A DNA stretch of 64,000 nucleotides, taken from the NCBI GenBank assembly GCA_000310025.1, contig FN649729.1, forward strand, positions 124,001 through 188,000, read 5' to 3'. A program made the position numbers and the translations under genes. The notes beneath the pieces were generated by a model. That model saw nothing but the letters and a program-made list of their open reading frames with translations. It did no database searches and was not told the origin of the DNA. The stretch's first letter is position 1. Each line of letters begins with the position of its first letter. Shown one piece after another: positions 1-14,900 of the stretch. This DNA is from Ectocarpus siliculosus. Its lineage: Eukaryota > Sar > Phaeophyceae > Ectocarpales > Ectocarpaceae.

Positions 1-491
1 AAATAGAGCCAGTGCCCCAACCTACTTGTAGGTGCAGGACACTATCACGAGCCACGGGTACCTCGCGAGCTTCGGGCATAAGTACCGAACAAGCCTTCTG
101 CGTGGCCATCAGAAGGAAACCCGAGCAAAGAGTTGCTGCCGGCAGAGAAGGATGTGTCGAAGCACCAACAATCCAAATCTTACACAACTCGAATGTAGTG
201 GGTATGTATTTCGAAGTACAGCAGTAGCGGGCCATGCGTAGCGTCGGTATGTGTCCAGAGATTTTACTGCATTATACCGGACACCAGCACTATTCAAAGG
301 ACAGAATGACTTGGTATTTCAGTGTACGGTATGCGAGCCGAAAACACCGGCACTACACCGGACCCGGTACTATTCGACAGGCACTATAAAAGGCCCACCA
401 GGCTACATGCTGCTGTAAATGAGAACCGACAAGCGGTTTCTACTACTGCTGTATGTTACGAAGCGTACATACAAGGAGAGCGTTGACTTAC

Positions 492-647
492 ACCCTTGCA
501 GCGTGCCATGTCTTGTCCGGGTACGGCCGCTTGCTGCTGGTAATAGGGTGGAGGCGCTTCGCCAGGATAGTTCTGGTTAACTGGAAGAGCGCTCATTGTT
601 CCCACCCCTGACTGCTGCTGAGTCCGCTGCTGCTGTGCCCGCTGCTG
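492..647 (-). CDS. Candidate internal exon, Gln/Pro-rich, gene uncertain
   Basis: A 156-nt open segment (52 codons, phase 0 at both ends) lies between a CAG acceptor and a consensus GTAAGT donor. It reads Gln-rich at its start and has APPPYYQQQAAVPGQ near its end. Composition closely resembles the SPT6 tail, and SPT6 exon 41 also ends in phase 0, so it could be an alternative SPT6 3' exon whose next exon lies left of the window. Equally it could belong to a separate neighbouring gene. The sequence cannot decide. Confidence 0.35.
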
Positions 648-2630
648 CTGGTGTGTGAAGTCTCTAGTGCTGTACAAGGCGTTTGAACTTCCGACCTCGT
701 GTACCACGTTTTTTCCACGCCTGCGACGTGGGAGGCCACCAACAAGAGAATGACACGAGAAAAGAGGGGGGTTGGGAAAGACCTACTGTAGACAATGAAG
801 CACACCGCAATGCCCTGGCATTTGTCTCAGCCCCATGTGCCACGCCTTCAGCAGCACCCCCCCCAGACAGACGCCAGAGCCCCGCACAAGGAGAGCCAAA
901 AGGAGAGCGGGCGTGAGGGAGGGTCCGAATAGTATTGTTGACCCATTTCTGCAACAACAATGTGCGTAACCGACCCCACGCCCCCGAACTCTTCTGCAGC
1001 TCTCCGCACCTTTGTGCTTAGCACTGTGTCTGGGAGTGTCCGAGTAGGGCTTCGGTAGCGGGGAAGGTGTGAAGGGCTGGACTGAACTGAACAGGGAGGG
1101 ACTGTGAACTTTCTCTCGTCTTTTTCGGAACGTTCCTCATACTCGGGAACGTTCTCTGGTTCTCTTCGAGCATCTCAAATCCCAAATTCTCATTTTGCAC
1201 AGCTCCCGAAACGCGGTGCAACGTGAAGTGCATCATCTAAAACGCATAATCAGGCAAGGACCCGATTGCACGGCAGAGGTACAGCAGTATACGACGGTTT
1301 TGAGATCCGTACAGCAGTGACGACAGCATGTGTGTGACGGCAGCGGAGCGGGTCTTCATGGCAAGTGGGAGAGGGAGAAAAGGCAAAAATGAAATGTATT
1401 ACCACTCCACCACGACGCTGCTACAGGTGCATCGTCAATGCCGGCTCGCTCTAAAGGATACACCAGTACATCCTCACCAGGCATCGAGGCTCTGAGTTTA
1501 GAAAGCATAAGGAAAACATGGCTCCAATCGTTGAGGGGAGGTTTTGAACCCTCGCATCAAAAGAGACCGTATCTCTAAAAATCGGTGCAGAACTGGCTGC
1601 TGTAAGCATTTGTATGCAGTCTGCTGCTGTAAGGGCTATACATAGTCTAAGTGTCTAGATACCTGTTTGTTGGTGTGACATTTTGTTTGTTTGCCTCGTC
1701 CGGCTGTCCTATGCATATCTGCATTTAATTGGGATTTCCGACGCACTCTATGTAGAACTCAAAGCACGTGCGGAAGAGTACGATCCGATGCATGAATTTG
1801 TTTGTCGTGAAGGCAATACACTTGTTGCCCGAACTACACAGCAGAATATACATTCCCGACCTTGTGTTTTGGACATTGAACACCAGATTGCGCTGTAATG
1901 AAAGCACCAGGAAAAGATGTGTGCAGTGGACGGATCTCACACCAGTGTGTGTTGGATCGTTGACGCCACATTTAGTAGCGCCTTTCATTACCCGCCCAAA
2001 GTCCCGCCTACAGGCGTATCTATCGTGTAATCCGTGCACCATAAATTATCTACTCGACGGTCAACGGTAGGCCACACAAACAACCGAAACCCCGTTAACG
2101 ATTGCCCGATGAGAGAGGCTACAGTAGGAATCTCGCTAGTGCCAAGACAAGCTTTAATAGCCAGCACCATTCTCTGTTGCCCGACCTTGCCACATGCCCT
2201 CAGGGTGCGAGGAACAAAAAACACGTTTGTATCCACGATACATACATGCCGTGTGACATTGGACAGCCACAGTCTTGGTGCAGGGGTGGGCTGTCTCGCC
2301 CTGCTACGACAGCTTTCCGCTGGGCACACCTTCGCAGGAAACCGTCAACCCCGGTACTGTCATGAGCAGGCACAACTCAAGTAGCAGCCAACAATCTTCA
2401 ATACGAATGCATCATTTTCTCATCCTCCTCTCCGCCCTTGTCGTCGCAACCCGAACAAAACGCCACACCAATTTACTGTACCAATCAATACCATCATCAC
2501 CACCACCACTACCACCACCACCACCACCTATACTAACCGCACCAGCTTGGCATAATATTTCGCGACAAATTCCCTACAGTGATTTCGAGGCTCCAGTCCC
2601 TTTTACCCTCTACAAATACTTCGCCAGGTG
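648..2630. other. Region downstream of SPT6 without supported gene
   Basis: About 2 kb with only short, compositionally unremarkable open frames on either strand. It probably includes the SPT6 3' untranslated region. A CCA/CAC-rich simple tract lies at about 2490-2527. I saw no protein resemblance, RNA gene or mobile element boundary that I can support. Confidence 0.5.
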
Positions 2631-3487
2631 TTAGTTTCGAGCCTGGGAGCCGTCTCTTGCTTGCTGGTGGTACTCGTTTCCCTGGCGGTACTGCTGCTGG
2701 TAGAGCATCTGCTGCTGCTGCTGCTGCTGCTGTGCGTCGTACCACTGCCGTAGTCGGGGGCGTATCGCAGGAACAACGTCCGGTCGAACGGACGAACAAA
2801 CCGAAGAACAAAAACAAGCGCGGAGGAATGAGTGTCATCGTCTCAACACGCCAAGGAAGGAGAGCCCAAGAAGCAACTACAACACACGCACGTTCGATCA
2901 CGGGAATGAGTTTGCTCGATCGCTCGTTAGCGGCAGCCTTGTTTAGTTCCGTTTCCTGCTGGCAAGGTTCTCCACCACGTGCCCACCAACTCTAACCGTC
3001 ACCCGGGCGATAGTCCCCCCCCCCCCCCCCCGGCTCCGACACTTGTAATGCTTCTTCTGCACAACCATCTTCCGACCTTCACCAAGAACGTCTTTGGAAG
3101 CTGCTGCTGCTGCTGGATTAGTGATACTCTCGTTGTGCGCGGCTAGCTAATCTACCAAGGGGTGCCTTCGCCCCCGACCATTCTCTTCTAACTCCCTTTT
3201 GTTGGGGGAGCGTGTGTGAGCGTGTTCGCCCGCTTGACAAAACCGAAGACATAGTTCAGTTCAGCCCTCTGCGCCATGTATGAAAACGGTGTTGGAGTTG
3301 ATGTTGATGTTTATACCCCATCTCTTCTAACTAAGATCGCATCTTCAGCTCACCCGCCCTTGATCTCCCATCTCAACGCACCACTCTCCTTCAGGAAACA
3401 GCAAACACTTTCCATGCGTAACGGGGGATCAAAAAAGAGACGAATCAGTAATTATCCCCCCAACCATCATCACCACACGCACTCTCA

Positions 3488-3522
<35 letters not shown>

Positions 3523-6063
3523 GGCTGCTGCTGCGGCTGTGGTGCGTACTGCGCCTGGTACGCCGCCGCCGCGGCATCCTGGGGCGCCGCGGCTGTGGTG
3601 GCAGCCGGTGTCTGCCCCCACCGTGTCCCGGGGCGGGCAGGCGCTGGAGCCCCCGCGTACCCAGCCTGCGAGCCGTAGGAAGGCTGGCCCGAGTTGTAAC
3701 CGTAGGCCCCACCGCTGTACGCCGGGTACTGCGGCTGCCCGGCTGCGGGGGCCGGGGCCGCCGGCCGTGGGGGAGGGGGAGGGGGGACGTTGTCCGGCGG
3801 GAGCGGGGGCTGCTGGTAGTGGCTGCTGCTGCTGCTGGTGCTGGTGCCGTTGGAGGAGGAGGCCTGGCGTGAGCTCGACTGCGTCATGGGGGTTGGGGAT
3901 AATAGAGCGGTGGGATGCATGGAGACAGACGAGGGACGGTACTTATAATATCTGAGACAAAATAAAAGTGACGATGAGACGATACGAACGCTAATTCGGA
4001 TACGGGAGTTGGAGTTCTCCGGCCTTTCGTCCAACATGACCTAGCTTTCCACATAATACACTTTAGCGTAGGGAGTACATTGACAACAGCAGTGAAACTA
4101 GCATGTTTTGCCCTCACCTTGCGGCTGGTCCTGCTACTTCTCCCGAGCTGCTGCGCGTTGAGCTTAAACCACTTGAACAGCTCGGGCAGCGTCTTGAAGC
4201 AGCGCTTGGACATGACGTACCCTTCCGGGCTAACCTCTACCACGATCTTCCTCACGCTGAGAAATACCAAACCATCACGATGACGGTTCGAAATATACAA
4301 CACGTCGGTTCGTTTGTTTCGAACAACAGCACGGGCGCGCGATTCAGTCAGAAAGCAAGAGGTTGAAGAACAAGTCCAGAGAGATAATCCTTGTCAAACT
4401 GCAGCTACCTGTACGTCGAATCGGGCCCTGCTGATGAGTCCAGCCGTCTCACGATCTGTCTTGCGCCTACTTGTACGGTAGCCCTCCCGTCTGCCACTGC
4501 TTCGGCATAGACAGAGACCACGAATGGTGAGAGTGTGACACAATACTCGCGAGCAACAAGGGCTGCTGTCACGTGTGTTTTTTAATCAGGCGGTCCTCAC
4601 GTGTGTGCAGGCAGGTACATGAGGTTCACGTAGCCCGGCACCCCCCTCCGACACATGAGGTAGGGGATGCGATTCGGGGCGTCGTCCTTCTGCTTCTGAA
4701 GCGTCTTCTCCACCTCCGCGCTGGTGCCGGGGTTGTACTGTCCGGGAGGAGAGGAACGTTAACGGTTAGCCAACAACGATTAGAGAAGGGATGGCAACAT
4801 ACGATTGATTCAACTAGGTAGCAAGGGGAAGCGATGATACGACACGATCGATAGTTCCAGCCGAGAAATTGGCCAACAAGCACAAGACTAGAGAATTGAT
4901 GGCACCACACGATTGATTAATTCAATTGGCTAATAATGGAAAGCGATGATACGATACGATACGATTGATTGGAACTAGCCTAGAAGAAGTGATGGTACAA
5001 TATGGTTGATTCCCTTGTGCGGTTGTTTGTTCGCACGGGACAAAAACAAGCTCAAGAGGCCCCAGCAAAAACAACACCTACTGCAAGCACAAGGACGGCT
5101 GCACCGGCAAGAGCTCGCTTACGCCACACAGCAGCCGACCTATGCACAGCGCAGGAACAGAGACTTACACTGGTCACCGAAAAAAATGACGCCAGTCTGC
5201 CGCTGGAGAACAAAGCCGTATCTCTTCCGGCAGACCAAGAATGCAACCTAGTCCCACCAAACAGTCGCACGTATCCTTGTGCAAAAGCATAAATCAGATT
5301 GCAATGTAACGCGGATGGTCCCTGGGAACGTTCCGTGGGATAAAGTCAACGATGGGAAGTAAGTAGAGCAAATCACCTTGTCGCTGGCAAGAAGATCGTT
5401 GACCAAGTCATTACACGCCGACACCCTCCTGGAGATGATTTCGTCGAGATCTTCGTACTCCTCTCCCCCAATCTTGAGGCGAGGCGCGAGCATGCTCCCC
5501 GGCTGCTTGCCGAGTTCCTGTCCAAGTCCAAAGCCCAAAACAACAGCAAGAGCAACGATTGGTTTGAGTTAGTTGAGTTTGGGGCAGCAAAGGGGTGACG
5601 ACCAGCTTCTGGGAAAGCTTTACACGCCGAGTTGTCAAAGTCAAAGCCAACACAACAGCAACTGCAACAGCAACAGCAGCATAGGTTCAGCTGCTTGGCC
5701 AATTGCCGCCAACAACAAAAAAGGCAGAAAACGGGGTCGTGTTATCGCACTGGGAAACCAATACACTACCGGGTTCCTGACGAAGAAGGCAAGCTCGACA
5801 CATACAACGTCTACATGTACGTAAATATCACACGAGAGACAAGACAGCATTACTAAAGCGCTGAATAGTCACACCCAGCCACATCACAACAGACACCAAT
5901 CAATCAACGTGTATCAAAACACCAGGAACAGAAGCCGTCGTCCATATTGTACCTTGATGTCGGTGTGCATGAACTCTCCCTCGACCCACATCCACGTGAG
6001 CGAGAGGTGATCTGGCCCCTTGCTGGAGGGCCGGATAACGGCCTCGCCACGAGTGTCGCTCAT
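2631..6063 (-). CDS. SPT6: SPT6 exons 37-42: tandem SH2 and Gln-rich tail
   Basis: Exons: 5953-6063, 5377-5517, 4619-4737, 4118-4256, 3489-3878, 2631-2744. The N-terminal SH2 has EAVIRPSSKGPDHLSLTW, whose Arg (about residue 1627) is the phosphate-binding position, and GEEYEDLDEIISRRV. The C-terminal SH2 has KIVVEVSPEGYVMSKRCF and LPELFKWFKLN. In yeast and animals this module binds phosphorylated Rpb1 linker. The tail (3489-3878) is rich in Ser, Pro, Gly, Tyr and poly-Gln, and the last exon adds eight more Gln and stops at 2631. The last acceptor has a weak pyrimidine tract, so another 3' end is possible (see 492-647). Confidence 0.9.
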
Positions 6064-9000
6064 CTAAATTAGCAATAGCAATGCCAACGCCAACGCCGAA
6101 CAAACAGGGGACGGGGGGGTACTCATGTTCTGCATGCCTCAACTGTTAGACCATTTACCACGGGGGGGGGGGGATAGCGAGACAGGGAAAAGAAGAGGGT
6201 GGAGAGGAAAGGAAAGGGGAGAAGCCCGCCATCATGGACCGTGGGCTTTACGAGAGCGCTCAGTGCCATGAGTGCCATGTAACGGGTGAGGCTGGAAAAC
6301 TTCATCGTCAGACAAAATAAAAACGCGCACAAATGATAGATGTTTGTAGCAGGCGCGAGGCGAAGATCGCATCGGTTCTGGTCCGCGAAAGGCGTCGAAC
6401 TCCTCTCATATGGTTACAAAACGAAAGGTCCTTTCATACGGCCAAGGACGGACAGGCGGAGGTACCGGGCAGAGAGATCGGGACATCTCATACATGATGT
6501 GAAGACAACAACAACAACTACAACTACAACAACATACCAGCAGCAGTCTCATATTAATACCTCTTTGAGGAACTCCTCTGCCTCCAGGTGGGTGAAGTTC
6601 TTGAACTGTGGGTGCATGATGCTGCGAGGGTACCGCACGCCGGCTTGTACAGTCGACGACCCCCCTCCCCCTCGCCCGGCGCGGTTGATCGCCTACAGCG
6701 ACAGCAGTACCAATACAAACCGTCAGCAGCAGCAGCAAGGGCAAGAGGCAGCGAAGACGCAACACGTTCGAATCAACAAAGGCTGCGCCTACAGGCACCG
6801 CTCAACAAAAAATTACCGGAAGCCTGTACCGTAGGCAAAAACAGTAGCCTCTGTCGGGTCTAACAGTCACTTGATGTATATAAAGCCACACATGCAAATC
6901 AGGAAAACATCCATTCCTCGGGCAGTCAGCCTTGCCCAGCTTTCCACCAAAAGCATGCACACGGATGCATTGCTGTCTAAATGTCCACACGCGCGATCTA
7001 GGGCAGAGGTCGGCACGGTACATTGGTGACGAGACATCGAGACATCAGCACCACGCACAAATTTCAGGCAGGTAGTCACCATAATCCCCCATGTACAGCG
7101 GTACCGGCGTCTCAGGCTCACCTTCCTGTGCTGGTCCTTGATTCGCTCGCGTGCCTCCTGCTTCGCCCTATCTTAATTAAACTTCTCGTCCAGCCTCGGG
7201 AGAGAGGCTGGCCGGTTCCAGCCCGAAGCACCAAAGACTCGAGTAGCGCCGAGGGGGGCGTCCCACTATAATACATTACAAGTGGGACATAGGAGTACAA
7301 CACAGCCGTAGTGTAACCAAGCATCGAAATGAGTGGGGAAGTGTTGTAATAAAATGGTGGTATATACTTCGCATTTTATAATGGGGTCGACATTTTTTAT
7401 CCACGGCAAACGAGAAGATACCGCTTGTATTGTGAGGGAGTTTACGTCCAATAACTTCTGAAGGTTTCGTTCTGGGCACAGGACATGAGGGTATACAAAG
7501 ATCGCCACGGGTGCAATGCAATCTTGAGCCATGTTTTGCCTTCCTTCCTCACCTTGTCAGGGTCGGGCATTGTGTCGCTCTTTCTCAGGGACAGCTTGAG
7601 CTCGAAACGACCCTTGTCGACCTTGATAATGGCCGCCTCCATCAGCTGGTTCTCCTTCACGACTCCCTTCAGGTCAGCTTTCTAAAAAACACAACAATAA
7701 AAAAACGGCAATGACGAACGACAAAAAAAATATCATACAAAATATAGGCCGCGGGCCGCGAATAGCCTGTGAGCGAAAGAAGAATCGAGAGAAGAATCGA
7801 AAAAAGAATCGAAAACAGCAAAACAGCAACTTTCGACCCGGCAAACGGCGATAGTGAAAGAAGGAATCACGGAAACCTCCAAGAGCACGGCAATCCAACC
7901 AACCACCTAATATTAATAGAACAACCTCATACAGCACTGTAGTGTGGGGCATACTGACCGTTGTACAATCATATTACAACACCCTCATACAGCACTGTAC
8001 TGTGGGCCATACTGTACAAATATACAATATATAATATACTGTATGCAATATGCACCTGGCCGGTGATGGGGTCCGGGGGAAGCACGTCGTCCGTGACATA
8101 GTCGCCAGGAACGAAACCGAACAGTCCCGGACCGCCTTCCAGTCGGACTCTAACTCCGGCATCATTGTGCCTCATGATTCGCACGGGAACCAGCACTCCC
8201 TGATCGAAGCATCGAACCAGAACACGCCGAAGAAAATACAAATTAAAAAGGTGAAGTAAGAGAGAGACAGAGAGAGCCGATTCGGTGTCAATTGGATGTG
8301 GATATGGATACGTTAGGAACAAGGCTTTTCAGCATCGTGTAGTAGACACACCACCAAGCATTAATTCCCGGTCCAAAGCGTGCTACGGGTCGGCGATTCA
8401 ACCAACGCGACAATAGTTGCTAAATAGTTCCAAGTTGGGGGGGGAGACAGAGAGGGTTGCGTGCCACGACCACTTCCCACAATAAGGATTCAACAGCAGA
8501 ATCGAATGTTAATGTTTACGTGTTAGATCGATTCGATCGAAATTACCTCTCGAAGCGTGGCGTCCGTTTCTCCGGTTAGCCACTCGAACAGCTCATCCTC
8601 GCCGGGGGTAGAGTAAGGCATTCGACGGTCCCTGCGAAGTCACACGCGAATAGGCAGACCGCTTCGGGATTAGAGATAACCACGCGTTTGGTTTGTTCAC
8701 AAAACCTTAGCCATGCACCTTCTGTCATCAATTGCACTTCACCGTCTGCATTCAGACAGCGTAGCACGTCATACCGCCGCAAATAGTAATAGTGTATGCT
8801 GTCGCAATACCGTGTCACATAGCATACCAGACCACACATCATATCACAAGTGTATGTAACATCATGTCATTCATAATTTCCATGCCTGTAAGGATAGCGG
8901 ATCTCCTCCACGATGCTGTCGAGCTGCTGCGCTCGCTTGCCCTCCCCCTGCCTCTGAAGCTCATCGGCGTAGGCCGTCAGGTCCAGCTGGTTCACCTGTT

Positions 9001-11909
9001 AGTTAACGTTCAATTTACACAACAATAGACGACAGAACAGCAAACACGTCGACGCCAGACAAAAATGCCGTATCATCAACGAACGCATGGACATCAAAAC
9101 GACCACACCAAGACGCAAAAAAAACAAACCAAAACGAGCGAGGTCAGGTTGTAGTTATTTACACGGAAAAAAATAGTTCCGCCTTCGCCGGATAGAAGCA
9201 CGAATAGATACGTCACTGTTCCAGGGGGAAAAAAAGCTATGAACGACACTTGTAACCCTCTCACTGAATCGATATCCGTGTTTGGTAGTAGCCGAGAGAG
9301 TTAACACAGCTGAAAGAGCTGACAACAAATTTAACCGTCCCATGTTGTCATTCCCCTCACCGAATCGTTGAGGTTGTTCGGCGGCATCCTTGGATCGACC
9401 CCAGACTCCCCCTGTTGACACAGCCGCTGAAGCGCCTCCCTAGAGTCATCCATCGCACTCTCCACGATCGGGAAGTAGTCGTCCTCCACCTTGACAAAAA
9501 AAAAATATATATATAAAAAGGGGCAGTCAGTTCAGTGATTCATCCCTTGCATTGTCCAGGCAAGGAGATGGTTACAATTAGACTGCGCTGCATGGGGATT
9601 AAGCGTACATAGGATCGACCGCTGAGGTGTGTATGCTGAGCCAAACATTCTTATTCTTTGTGTGAGTTTCGACCTAAGTTTCTCTTCACATAACTCAGAA
9701 GTTTATCAGCTGCGGGCCTCAACTGCTTCGGTTAAATTTGTTGCTTCATTGTTGGTTTTGGGGGGGAGACAAAGACTAGCCAAAGTGGAACATTGTGCCA
9801 TGCACGTCTGCTTTAATCAAAAGAATTAGATCGTAAACATAAATACCCGTGCGCAAAAACTTGAGAGCGGTCTACCGTACTGTACTGATGCACGATTTAT
9901 CGAATAACCCCCCGCGATCGATCGCAAGGCACTCTACCTGACTACTGTACGTTGTCTGTGCTTCTGAAACCAAGGACGCGATCAGAGGTTAGGTTGACGC
10001 AGTGCCGTACCTTGATCGGGAGGACAACTCGACTTCAAAACACGAAGATCACACGCTCTCGAAGCAACTCGAGCCTAATGCATAGAAGTATCATCATAAA
10101 AACATACTCAAGACTGAGGCAGAAAAATCCATCCGTAAGATAAACATGCAAAAACATACTGAAATGTGAGTGTCGGGGGGACCAGGGAAAAATCGTGTAC
10201 CACAGACAAAGTACATACCCCCAATCGAGAGACGTAGTTACCTGCACATCAAGAGCGTTGGCGCAGATTCTTTGCGCCCAGTCCTGCGTGTTGTAGCACT
10301 CAGGGTGCACCCTTGTGTCATCGAAAGGGTCCAACTGCCCCTCCAGTTGTTCCGCAAGCCTGACGTGGTGACATGGAATGAGGCAGCGTTAGGGTTAGCC
10401 GTAGTGTTAGATACAGAGAGAGCCAGGGTCGAGACTAAGCTCTCGGGATAGCGGCGTATATAGCTCGAGGCGGTCTCGCGCATAAACACATGCCGTTGTT
10501 GGTCTCGCGAACTTCTAGGCACAAACACACAATGAATAGTCTACACTATCCTCCTGTCAGTTTGTGTCTTGTGTGTTGCCTGTTTTTCGCGGGAAATTCT
10601 AACCACAACAAGAAAAAAGAGCGCAAGAAAAAAACGTTCCTTCCTATCGATAGGAAAAAAAAGAAAAAACATGCATGTAACTCACTTCCCCCGCTCGCGG
10701 ATGCGCAGGAACCCGGCTGCGTTCGTGTAGACGAGCGACTTGAGCACCTGCGAGCTGAGCAGCGCCTTTCTGGAAGGCACCACACCCCCCAGCACCGTAC
10801 CCAGCCTCTCCCTGAGCTTGAAGGCCTTGCGGGGGCCCAGCCCTGGTACGAACTGCAGGACCCCCACGGCGTGCTCGTGTTCCGCCGCGTGGTTAATGTC
10901 GACGCCTGCTCGCATTGAAAATTACATTGCGGTTGGGGGTGTATTGGTCGACTACCGGGACAAGCCATCGCTCAACAGCGAGCCATGGGTTGCAAATACA
11001 AGCACATGGGCAAAACTACTTTCAGCAGGGTCAACTCGAGAAACAGTCACCCGTGCACGAGCACAAGTACAAGCACAAATACAGGCAAGAGATGGTCACC
11101 CCCTCTGCAAGAGCTGCAAGAGCTGCAAGAGCTGCAAGAGCTGCAAGAGCTGCAAGAGCTGCAAGAGCTGTAAGAGGGAAGAGAAGTTGTTATGTCAGCG
11201 TGGGGTTTTCGACAAAGCAAAAGCTACACGACGAGAGAAGGCATCGTCCCGCTCGGCCATCAAGTGGGCCGTGCAACCGAAAAACAACCACAAGAAAAAA
11301 GAAAAAAAAAATCTTACCGACAGCGCTGACGGCGTCCATCATGCGGTGCGTCCAGACCTTGAGCAGCTGCTGCGGAGGTACCTGGTCCTGTAGGGCGTGA
11401 AGTCTGAGAGAGAACATCTCGTGCCCGAAGTTTCCCGAGCTGTCCATGGTGGTCCACATGCCTATAAAAGGTGAAGGTTTGCGTGTTGCCGACAAGGCAA
11501 GAAAAAACTGGTTTCAGCCGGCTACAGTAGCAGCATCGAAAGGTTGGACATCAACGATGCCGGTGAAAAAGAGGGGTTCATGTCAACGACGCCGAAACAC
11601 GAGGACGTTACGTTAAAAACAAAATGGGCTATAGCTGCCGCACTTCTCCGGAGATGCCTTCAGTGTTCACCTGTCTACAAGTAATCCGTCCGCAAGTCAG
11701 AGACGACAGCATCGGAAAATCAAGCCCGCAAGAGTGAAGAGCACTCAACTTAAAAACACTATCAATCATTATTCTCTAGTCCACCTTGTTACCTTGTTGG
11801 TAGCACAAACAGCACAAACGATACACAAGCCAAATAAGATCAAGCACATTGACACCTTCGATGGTGATACAACAATAGGCAGCAACATCAACAACACCCC
11901 CACACCACC

Positions 11910-11941
<32 letters not shown>

Positions 11942-14900
11942 CAAGAACATCAATATCAACAACAAGAACAAGATCATCAACATCAACAACGACATTAACA
12001 TCAATATCAATATCAACAACGACAACGACAACAGCGTAGCGTTACCTGCGAACTCGACGAGGGGGTCCTGCAGGTACCTCGCCAGCGCCACGGCGGCCCT
12101 CTGGTTCACAGAAAAGTCGGCGAACTCCTTCTCTCCCCTGGTGGATCTCGCGAACACGCAAGCCACGTCGTCCTTCACAGGGGCTAGCGAGCACTGCTTC
12201 CAGACTTCTTCCTCCTCATCCTGGTCGTCATAATCGCCCCTGATGTCATGGGACCATCATCGCCATCGTTTTCAGGGGTTTCCGGTAGAATCGAGGTTAG
12301 TCGGTACGTGTCGAACAAATCATTCATGAAGGGAACATCTCAATTCTCCCCCGCATGTCATTTGTCGAGGACAATCCCCTCTTGTCTCTTCTCACATAGT
12401 TGAAATCAACCATTTTGTGAAGTGTATTGGCACCGGTCACGTGATTTCATTGGGGTGAACTGCGCAACAACCAGAAGCCGTTGTGAATGTTCGCTCATTC
12501 CGCACCTTGAAAGGCTCACACCACCGAAGGGTTTCGCGGTGAAGAAAGATCGAATGGCGTGCAATTGACACCTACATCCACACACATGGTTGGACTCCAA
12601 ATGTACGCCATGGGATGGTTCATTTTGACGGTACGGAATGATGGCATACGACATGACGGTACGGCGGTATCGCGGCATACGGCATGACGTTAGGGCATGA
12701 CGGTACGGTTTGACGGTACGGTTTGACGGTACGGTTTGACGGCATGGTACCCCACCTCTCTCGCTGGTACTCGCGGTGGGCATCCGCCAACACTCCCGTC
12801 TTGGGCTCTCCGTTCTGCCCAGACCTCCTGTCGACAAGCGTGTCCATCATGTACCGGCTAGCCTGTCCCGCCGAGGTGCTCACACACACCACGTGCGGTC
12901 GGTTCGACTTGATGAACGCCTGCCCGGTACAGCAGTGATCACGCGGGTATTTGGATGTTATACATTGGAAAAAAATGGGCGGGTATTTCCGGCGGTAAGT
13001 TTGGCGTATCTTGTTCCATGGGAAATGCAACCGACACTATTCCAGTGTTCCAAACAATCGGTAAACAAATAAAAATATATCTACAAGCAAAGACAACTCT
13101 TGACATTGCAGATGTTGTGAACTTGGAAGACACTGATGGGATGGGATGGGATGGGATGGTACGCACCTTGAGCTTCTTGGCCCTTAGGTCTCGGCTGCGG
13201 GGGATCTGCAGATGGTCTAGCACGGACCCGGAGGGGTCGATGGCCGCGGCCCAGCTTTCTTCCCGGCTGTCGCTGCTCACGAAGATGCCCACCACTCGCA
13301 CCTGCCGTTGACATGACATGACAAGACATGAAATTAAAATAAATGACATGAAATGACATGACATGACATGACATGACATGTTGTGTTGGCTGTGTTGGTG
13401 AGGCTAATCAGACACAATGACAGGTGCGGCACCAAACCAACGAACTGCCTTTGGCTATGATATCCTCAAGATGATATGAAAGTTGCCAGTCGGTCTTGCC
13501 AATCGAGCAAAACAGGCATCACAAAAGATATGTAGCAAACAGACGTTGTTCACGGTTTTCTCGACTCGTCACATTCCTTTTGGTGCACATCCTCGTGCTC
13601 AAGGATGACAAGAGTACCACACCATACCACAAGAAGCACCAAACAAAAAAAAGGGCGACGTTGGCAAGACAACAGCCAATAACCAGCAAGCAAAGTTTCG
13701 TCCGTTGAAGAACGAAAACAAGACGTGCTTACGCCAAAGTTGTGCTCCATCTCTCCCCAAAGCTGTAGAAAGGGTAAGGTAGTCATGCACAAGGATATCA
13801 TGAAATTATGTACGGTAGCCGTCTCCCACGAACGAACGTCGTATGGCATGCTCTTGGAAAGCATCTTCCACCTCCACTAACCAAAAAGCCTCCTTGACTT
13901 CGTATGCTGTAAACGTCCACCTCCTTCCGCCCCCCCTTCCGAAGTTCGACCCCCCTCAGGTCAATACTCTAACGAACACGGCATGCACGCACGGCTAGGA
14001 GTACACCCCCCCCCCCCCTGCAATTTACAAACCGAACCCCCCCAACACGCTCCCTACGTTACAGTACAGTACAGTACAACACCCTTGACCTGGTCATTCT
14101 TGAGAGAGCTGTCCGCCTTGGTGACCTTCTGGAAGACGTTGAGGTCGTCTCTCTCATACGGTCCCACCATCAGCCTCGAGGCCAGGCAAGTAGACGCTTC
14201 CTCCACGACCGCAGCCCTCGACGCCGCCTTAAGCTCGAACACCACCTCTGTCTCCAGGGCCGGGATGAGGTGTTCCACTAGGGCCTGACGCAGAATCGAT
14301 ACAGGGGGGGGGTCAGGGGGGTCGCCTTCGCGAGAAATTAAGATAATGAGGAAACAGAAACAGGGAGGGGGTACGCAGACTCTACACCCCTAAAACCCTA
14401 ACCCAACCTCCACAATTGCATGTTTTGTTCAACATACTTTCGCAATCGAAATGGCCTTTGAATGTGAAGGCGCACTATTATGGGTCAGTCAGGGGGAACA
14501 CCACGTGAAAGATTTCGAGGGGCCGGGGGCCGGAGCTCTTCCGGCAGTCTCAAGTCAAGTCAAGAAGCATCATTTATCGTGTACATAGGTGAAGGGGGGA
14601 TGTGATATGGGGATCGGGTGTTGTCGGCAGGGATGGAGGACCAAGGAACGCGCGGGATTGGGGAAAGGGTCTGGAGAAGATACAATAGGGACGGGGGTGA
14701 CATGAGGCAAGGAAAAAAATATAGAGGCACAACATGAGAAAAAAGGGTAAGAACAACAATAAAAAGGGTGAGGCAGGATAAAGCGGATCACTGTGTCGTT
14801 CTTGGGAAGCATCGCTATCTGCAGCGTCAGCTAGCGTGGCGTGGCAAGATCTACAGCGTCACGAGCACGATATTGTGCCATGCGGTGGTGCTGCTGTTAC

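Noticed and set aside
3276-3872. 198-codon plus-strand Leu/Arg/Gly-rich frame
   Set aside because: It is the complement of the Gln/Pro-rich SPT6 tail exon; the repetitive residues follow from the CAG repeat.
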